DNA of 64,000 bases, taken from assembly GCF_014654785.1 (NCBI RefSeq), contig NZ_BNBD01000001.1:434001-498000 (forward strand). Direction: 5' to 3'. The notes under the pieces are model-generated. The model did no database searches and was not told the DNA's origin. It saw nothing but the letters and a program-made list of their open reading frames with translations. The position numbers were made by a program, and so were the translations under genes. Shown here piece after piece: positions 60,354 through 64,000 of the stretch. Within the stretch, counting starts at the first letter, position 1. Each line of letters begins with the position of its first letter. This DNA comes from Streptomyces mashuensis. Lineage in GTDB: Bacteria > Actinomycetota > Actinomycetes > Streptomycetales > Streptomycetaceae.

Positions 60354-60995
60354 ATGGATCCGGAATTCCGCGCGCTGCTGAAACGGGTACGGGCCGAACT
60401 GGTCTCCCCGGCCGAGTTCTCGGCCTACGAGCACCTGCTCAAGCTCGTGCGCACCGACGGCCGCGCCGCCCGCGACGAACTCGCCGGCGTCCTGGTGGCC
60501 CCCGAACGCCCGCTGTGGGCCCGGGAGATCGCCGCCTTCGCCCTCGGCGTCAAGGGCGACCGCAGGGCGTTCGAGACCCTCGTCCTCCTCCTCAACTACC
60601 GCGAACCCGCCCGCTGTGCCACGGCCGCCCACGCCCTGGCCCTGCTCCGCGACCCCCGCACCGCCAAGGCCGCCGCCGCGCTGGCCACCAACCCGGTGCG
60701 CACCGCCTACGCCGTCCACCCCGTACGGCTGCTGGCCGAACTGCGCGCCCCCGAGTCCGTCCCGGCGCTGATGTCGACGCTGGAACGGCTGCTGGTGGCC
60801 CGTGACCACTGCTGGCCCGTCGCCCGCGCCTGCGTCGAGGGCCTGGGCCGGCTGGGCGACCGGCGCGCCGAGGCCACCCTCGTGGCCGCCCGGGAACACC
60901 CGCAGCTGCGCCCGGCCGCCGTCGAGGCGCTGGCCCGGCTGACCGGCCGGCGCGGCGGCGGCACCCACGGCGTACGGACCGGCTCCGTCACCTGA
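60354..60995 (+). CDS. HEAT-repeat domain protein
   Basis: 213 residues, all-helical. Repeated helical pairs are visible (A-R-E-I-A-A-F-A-L-G-V-K-G-D, A-T-A-A-H-A-L-A-L-L, A-R-A-C-V-E-G-L-G-R-L-G-D). It is soluble, without signal peptide. HEAT repeats are protein-binding scaffolds; no partner is evident here. The ATG has GGGGAGGAGA upstream. It is divergent from the dehydrogenase gene and followed after 239 bases by an SRPBCC gene. Confidence 0.82.
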   Translation: MDPEFRALLKRVRAELVSPAEFSAYEHLLKLVRTDGRAARDELAGVLVAPERPLWAREIAAFALGVKGDRRAFETLVLLLNYREPARCATAAHALALLRDPRTAKAAAALATNPVRTAYAVHPVRLLAELRAPESVPALMSTLERLLVARDHCWPVARACVEGLGRLGDRRAEATLVAAREHPQLRPAAVEALARLTGRRGGGTHGVRTGSVT

Positions 60996-61234
60996 CGCAC
61001 CCCGGCTACGGCGCGGCGCCCGCACCGGCGGGGCGTGCGGGACCGACCGGGATACGGCGGGCGCAGGAGGGGGCGGACGGGCGGCGCGCACCATTGACGC
61101 GCACCACCCCCCGCTCCCGGCGCGCGCCCGGATTTTGGGGCGGTGCGACGATGGTGGTTGGCTTTGCCCGCACCCCCACGCAGGTGCGGCAGTCACGGCA
61201 TCTGCGGATTTTCCAGCGTCCGGGAGGACAAGCA

Positions 61235-61693
61235 ATGGGCCAGGTCGAGGCCACCACGCAGCGGACCATCGCGGCGAGCGCCGACGACGTCTTCGACGCG
61301 CTCGCCGACTACCAGGGCACCCGCCCCAAGCTCCTCACGGAGCACTTCAGCGAGTACGAGGTGCGCGAGGGCGGCGACGGCAAGGGCACGCTCGTGCACT
61401 GGAAGCTCCAGGCCACCAGCAAGCGCGTGCGGGACTGCCTGCTGGAGGTCGACGAGCCCACCGACGGCCAGCTGGTGGAGAAGGACCGCAACTCCTCCAT
61501 GGTCACCACCTGGGTCGTCACCCCGGCCGGCGAGGGCCGTGCGCAGGTGACCGTGGCCACCCGGTGGAACGGCGCCGGCGGCATCGGCGGCTTCTTCGAG
61601 CGCACCTTCGCCCCCAAGGGCCTCTGCCGCATCTACGACGCCATGCTCGCCAAGCTGGCCGCCGAGGTGGAGGGCGCCGGCACCGCCGGCTGA
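61235..61693 (+). CDS. SRPBCC-family (START/polyketide cyclase-like) protein
   Basis: 152 residues, helix-grip fold with an internal hydrophobic cavity for a lipid-like ligand. The pattern is I-A-A-S-A-D-D-V-F-D-A-L-A-D-Y, strands including T-L-V-H-W-K-L, and the long C-terminal helix A-M-L-A-K-L-A-A. The ATG has GGGAGG upstream. Function is unknown; members bind or transport lipids, polyketides or hormones, or act in envelope stress. A strong GC hairpin lies 32 bases downstream. Confidence 0.87.
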   Translation: MGQVEATTQRTIAASADDVFDALADYQGTRPKLLTEHFSEYEVREGGDGKGTLVHWKLQATSKRVRDCLLEVDEPTDGQLVEKDRNSSMVTTWVVTPAGEGRAQVTVATRWNGAGGIGGFFERTFAPKGLCRIYDAMLAKLAAEVEGAGTAG

Positions 61694-61724
61694 CCCCCGC
61701 CCCTGCGCGAACCCGCCCGGAGCC

Positions 61725-61747
61725 GCCCGGACCGTCCCGGTCCGGGC
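61725..61747 (+). terminator. Hairpin after the SRPBCC gene
   Basis: GCCCGGACCG (61725-61734) pairs perfectly with CGGTCCGGGC (61738-61747) across a TCC loop. No T-run. Confidence 0.65.
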
Positions 61748-61916
61748 TCACCGGATCGAGTGGTTCTCCCCCCGGCGCACCCTCGTGCCCAAACCGCCTC
61801 CGACCGGCAGAAAGTGCCGTGTCCGGCGCTCCGGCGCAAAACGTCGCGCTTGCTGGCCGTTGTCGCGTAATGCGAGAAATGGGCGGCAACCGCAGGCACG
61901 ACGAGGGGAGCAGTAC

Positions 61917-64000
61917 GTGGGCGGGTCCACTGTCGAGACCATCGTGGCGACGAGCGGCAGGACGCTTCCGCCGGCCCCCGCGGCACCCCTCCCGGCCACC
62001 GCCCGCCCCCTGCCCGGACCCGGCCGGTCCCGGCTCGTCCTCGCCGGCCTCCTGCTCGCCGTGCTGCTCGCCGCGCTCGACCAGACCCTCGTCGCCGGCG
62101 CCCTGCCCGCCGTCGCCACCGACCTGCACGGCGCCGGCCGCGCCCCCTGGGCCGTCACCGCCTACCTGCTCACCTCCACCGCCGCCCTGCCCCTCCTCGG
62201 CAAGCTCGGCGACCTCTCCGGCCGCAAGCCCGTCGTCCTCTTCGCCCTCGTCGTCTTCCTCGCCGGGTCCGCCCTCGCCGGCTGCTCCCGCACCATGGAC
62301 CAGCTCATCGCCTTCCGCGCCCTCCAGGGCGTGGGCGCCGGCGGGCTGTTCGCCGGCGCCCAGGCCGTCGTCGCCGACCTCGTGCCGGCCCGCGCCCGCG
62401 GCCGCCACCTCGGCGCCCTCGGCGCCGTGGCCGGGCTCGCCGCCGTCGCCGGCCCGCTGCTCGGCGGCTTCCTCACCGGCCACGCCTCCTGGCGCTGGTG
62501 CTTCTGGATCGACCTGCCGCCCGGCCTCCTCGCGCTCCTCGTCGTCGCCACCGCGCTCCGCCTGCCCCGGCCGCCCCGCCGCGCCCGCTTCGACGTCCTG
62601 GGCGCCCTCCTCCTCACCGCCTCCACCAGCTGCCTGGTGCTCCTCGCCACCTGGGGCGGCACCCAGTACGCCTGGACCTCCCGCACCGTCGCCGGCCTGG
62701 CCGCCGGTGCGCTCGGCACGGCCCTGCTGCTCGTCGTCGTCGAGCACTTCGCCGCAGAACCGATCATCCCGCCGCACCTCTTCCGGGACCCCGTCTTCAC
62801 CGTCTCCACCCTGGCCGGGGCGGTCGCCGGCGTCGCCCTCGCCACCGCCGCCGGACACCTCACGGCCTTCCTCCGGATGACCGACGGCGCCGGCGCCGCC
62901 GCCTCCGGGCTGCTGATGCTGCCCATGATGGGCGCCGTCGCGGTCGCCTCGCTCCTCGCCGGCCACCTCGTCAGCCGAACGGGCCACTACAAACTGCTGC
63001 CCGTGCTCGGCGGCGCCCTCTCCGCCGAGGGCGCCTACCTGCTCTCCCACCTCGACGCCCAGACCGGGCGGCTGTCCTCCAGCCTCTGGATGGCCATCCT
63101 CGGCACCGGCATCGGCCTGACCCTGCCCGTCCTCGTCCTGGCCGTGCAGAACTCCGCCCACCCCGCCGACGTCGGTGCCGCGACCAGCGCCCACCACTAC
63201 GTACGGCAGATCGCCGGCGCGCTCGGCGCCGCGGCCCTCGGCACCCTCCTCGCCCACCGCCTGGGCACCGCCCTGGCCACCGAACTGCCGCCGCGGCCCG
63301 GGCTCCCGGAGCCGGACTCCCTCACCCCGCAGCTGGTGCGAGCCCTCCCCGCCCCGCTGCGCGACGGGTACGTCCGGGCCTTCGCCGAGGCCGTGCCGCA
63401 GGTCTTCCTCGTCCTCGTACCGGTGCTCATCGTGGGCTTCCTGCTCGCCCTCCTGCTGAAAGAGAAACCACTGGTGTCCTACAACGCCCCCGACGCCGCC
63501 GTCCCGTCCGCGCGCACCGCACCGCCGGCCGACCCGGCGCCCTTCGTCGCGGGCATCCCCGTGACGGGCTCCGTCCAGCACCACGACGGCACCACCGTGC
63601 CGCGCGCCGCCCTGACCCTCATCGACGTCCAGGGCCGGCAGATCGGCCGCGGCGCCAGCGGCGAGGACGGCCGGTACGCCCTGAGCACGCCGGGCACCGG
63701 CGCGTACGTCCTCATCGCCGCCGCCGGCGGCCACCAGCCGCAGGCCGTCACCGTCACCGTCGGCGAACGCCCCGTCGAGCTCGACGTCGTCCTCGGCGGC
63801 GCCGGGCGGCTGGCCGGCACGGTGTGCACGGCCGACGGCACCCCGGTGCGCGAGGCCCTCGTCACCCTCACCAACGTGCACGGCGAGGTGGTGGCCTCCA
63901 CCCGCACCGCGCCCGACGGGGGGTACGTCATCGCCGAACTCGTCGCCGGCGAGTACACCCTGGCCTGCTCCGCACCCGCGTTCCGGCCGGCCGCCATGCC
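61917..64000 (+). CDS. MFS exporter (DHA2/EmrB type) fused to carboxypeptidase-regulatory-like domains (3' partial)
   Basis: 694 codons are visible, still open at the window end. The GTG start has GAGGGGAG upstream. Residues ~40-520 form a 14-helix drug:H+ antiporter (L-D-Q-T-L-V-A-G-A-L-P-A-V motif near the start, G-K-L-G-D-L-S-G-R-K-P motif A, and a motif C-like glycine-rich helix V-A-G-P-L-L-G-G-F). After the last helix and a Pro/Ala linker come at least two beta-sandwich repeats (from ~540), each with a P-x-A-L-V/I-T-L core, a G-x-D-G-x-Y turn and an A-G-x-Y/T-L strand. These are carboxypeptidase D regulatory-like domains that would follow the C-terminal helix. The transported compound is unknown. 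Confidence 0.88.
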   Translation, partial: MGGSTVETIVATSGRTLPPAPAAPLPATARPLPGPGRSRLVLAGLLLAVLLAALDQTLVAGALPAVATDLHGAGRAPWAVTAYLLTSTAALPLLGKLGDLSGRKPVVLFALVVFLAGSALAGCSRTMDQLIAFRALQGVGAGGLFAGAQAVVADLVPARARGRHLGALGAVAGLAAVAGPLLGGFLTGHASWRWCFWIDLPPGLLALLVVATALRLPRPPRRARFDVLGALLLTASTSCLVLLATWGGTQYAWTSRTVAGLAAGALGTALLLVVVEHFAAEPIIPPHLFRDPVFTVSTLAGAVAGVALATAAGHLTAFLRMTDGAGAAASGLLMLPMMGAVAVASLLAGHLVSRTGHYKLLPVLGGALSAEGAYLLSHLDAQTGRLSSSLWMAILGTGIGLTLPVLVLAVQNSAHPADVGAATSAHHYVRQIAGALGAAALGTLLAHRLGTALATELPPRPGLPEPDSLTPQLVRALPAPLRDGYVRAFAEAVPQVFLVLVPVLIVGFLLALLLKEKPLVSYNAPDAAVPSARTAPPADPAPFVAGIPVTGSVQHHDGTTVPRAALTLIDVQGRQIGRGASGEDGRYALSTPGTGAYVLIAAAGGHQPQAVTVTVGERPVELDVVLGGAGRLAGTVCTADGTPVREALVTLTNVHGEVVASTRTAPDGGYVIAELVAGEYTLACSAPAFRPAAM

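Overview
The window looks like a core-chromosome segment of a Streptomyces (or close actinomycete). G+C is very high, third codon positions are mostly G/C, GTG starts are frequent, and genes are packed with ATGA/GTGA overlaps. The gene content (F420-dependent oxidoreductase, ethylmalonyl-CoA pathway, allantoin cluster with aceB, DUF4865, DUF6278 and DUF6126 proteins) is typical of the genus. From memory, two blocks resemble S. coelicolor neighbourhoods around SCO6243-6260 and SCO6412-6475; this was not checked. No tRNA, rRNA, CRISPR array, insertion sequence or prophage was seen. The first and last genes are cut by the window edges.

Layout. 1-4.5 kb: purine salvage or catabolism (8-oxoguanine-type deaminase, NCS2 permease, YfcC-type carrier). 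4.5-11 kb: malate synthase, a MobA/MocA-like nucleotidyltransferase, an IclR/AllR regulator, allantoinase and allantoicase. 11-15.7 kb: small regulatory and secreted genes (TenA-like, DUF6126 with an XRE-cupin regulator, guanyl-specific RNase, TetR with DUF4865, a membrane DUF4190/DUF4352 protein). 15.8-21.6 kb: GntR-UTRA regulator, sugar ABC transporter and ROK kinase. 21.6-28.6 kb: enol-lactonase/decarboxylase-type fusion, metallo-beta-lactamase-fold protein, exonuclease III, SGNH hydrolase, DUF6278, GntR. 28.8-32.1 kb: GluABCD-type amino-acid ABC transporter. 32.2-35.2 kb: secreted SGNH esterase and gamma-glutamyltransferase. 35.4-40 kb: reductive pyrimidine degradation operon with an F420-dependent enzyme. 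40-49 kb: permuted lipoate ligase, inositol-phosphatase-like enzyme, FAD oxidoreductase, Clp-N/HTH pair, Ogt, MerR-peroxiredoxin fusion, BCCT transporter, glycerate kinase. 49-50.6 kb: phosphatidylserine synthase and decarboxylase. 50.8-60 kb: ethylmalonyl-CoA pathway (acd, maoC-like, citE-like, meaA, ccr), TetR, double-domain 3-hydroxyacyl-CoA dehydrogenase. 60.3-64 kb: HEAT-repeat protein, SRPBCC protein, start of an MFS exporter carrying extra beta domains.

How the parts fit. A recurring theme is C2/C3 carbon and nitrogen scavenging. Allantoin breakdown and the ethylmalonyl-CoA pathway both release glyoxylate, which malate synthase can consume; glycerate kinase would serve the alternative glycerate branch. 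Pyrimidine breakdown gives beta-alanine or beta-aminoisobutyrate for the transaminase. The regulators are IclR, GntR, TetR, XRE, MerR and small HTH types. Several sit next to visible inverted repeats that are good operator candidates.

Limits: everything here was read by eye from sequence. Family names rest on motif recognition and memory, and operators and promoters are predictions.
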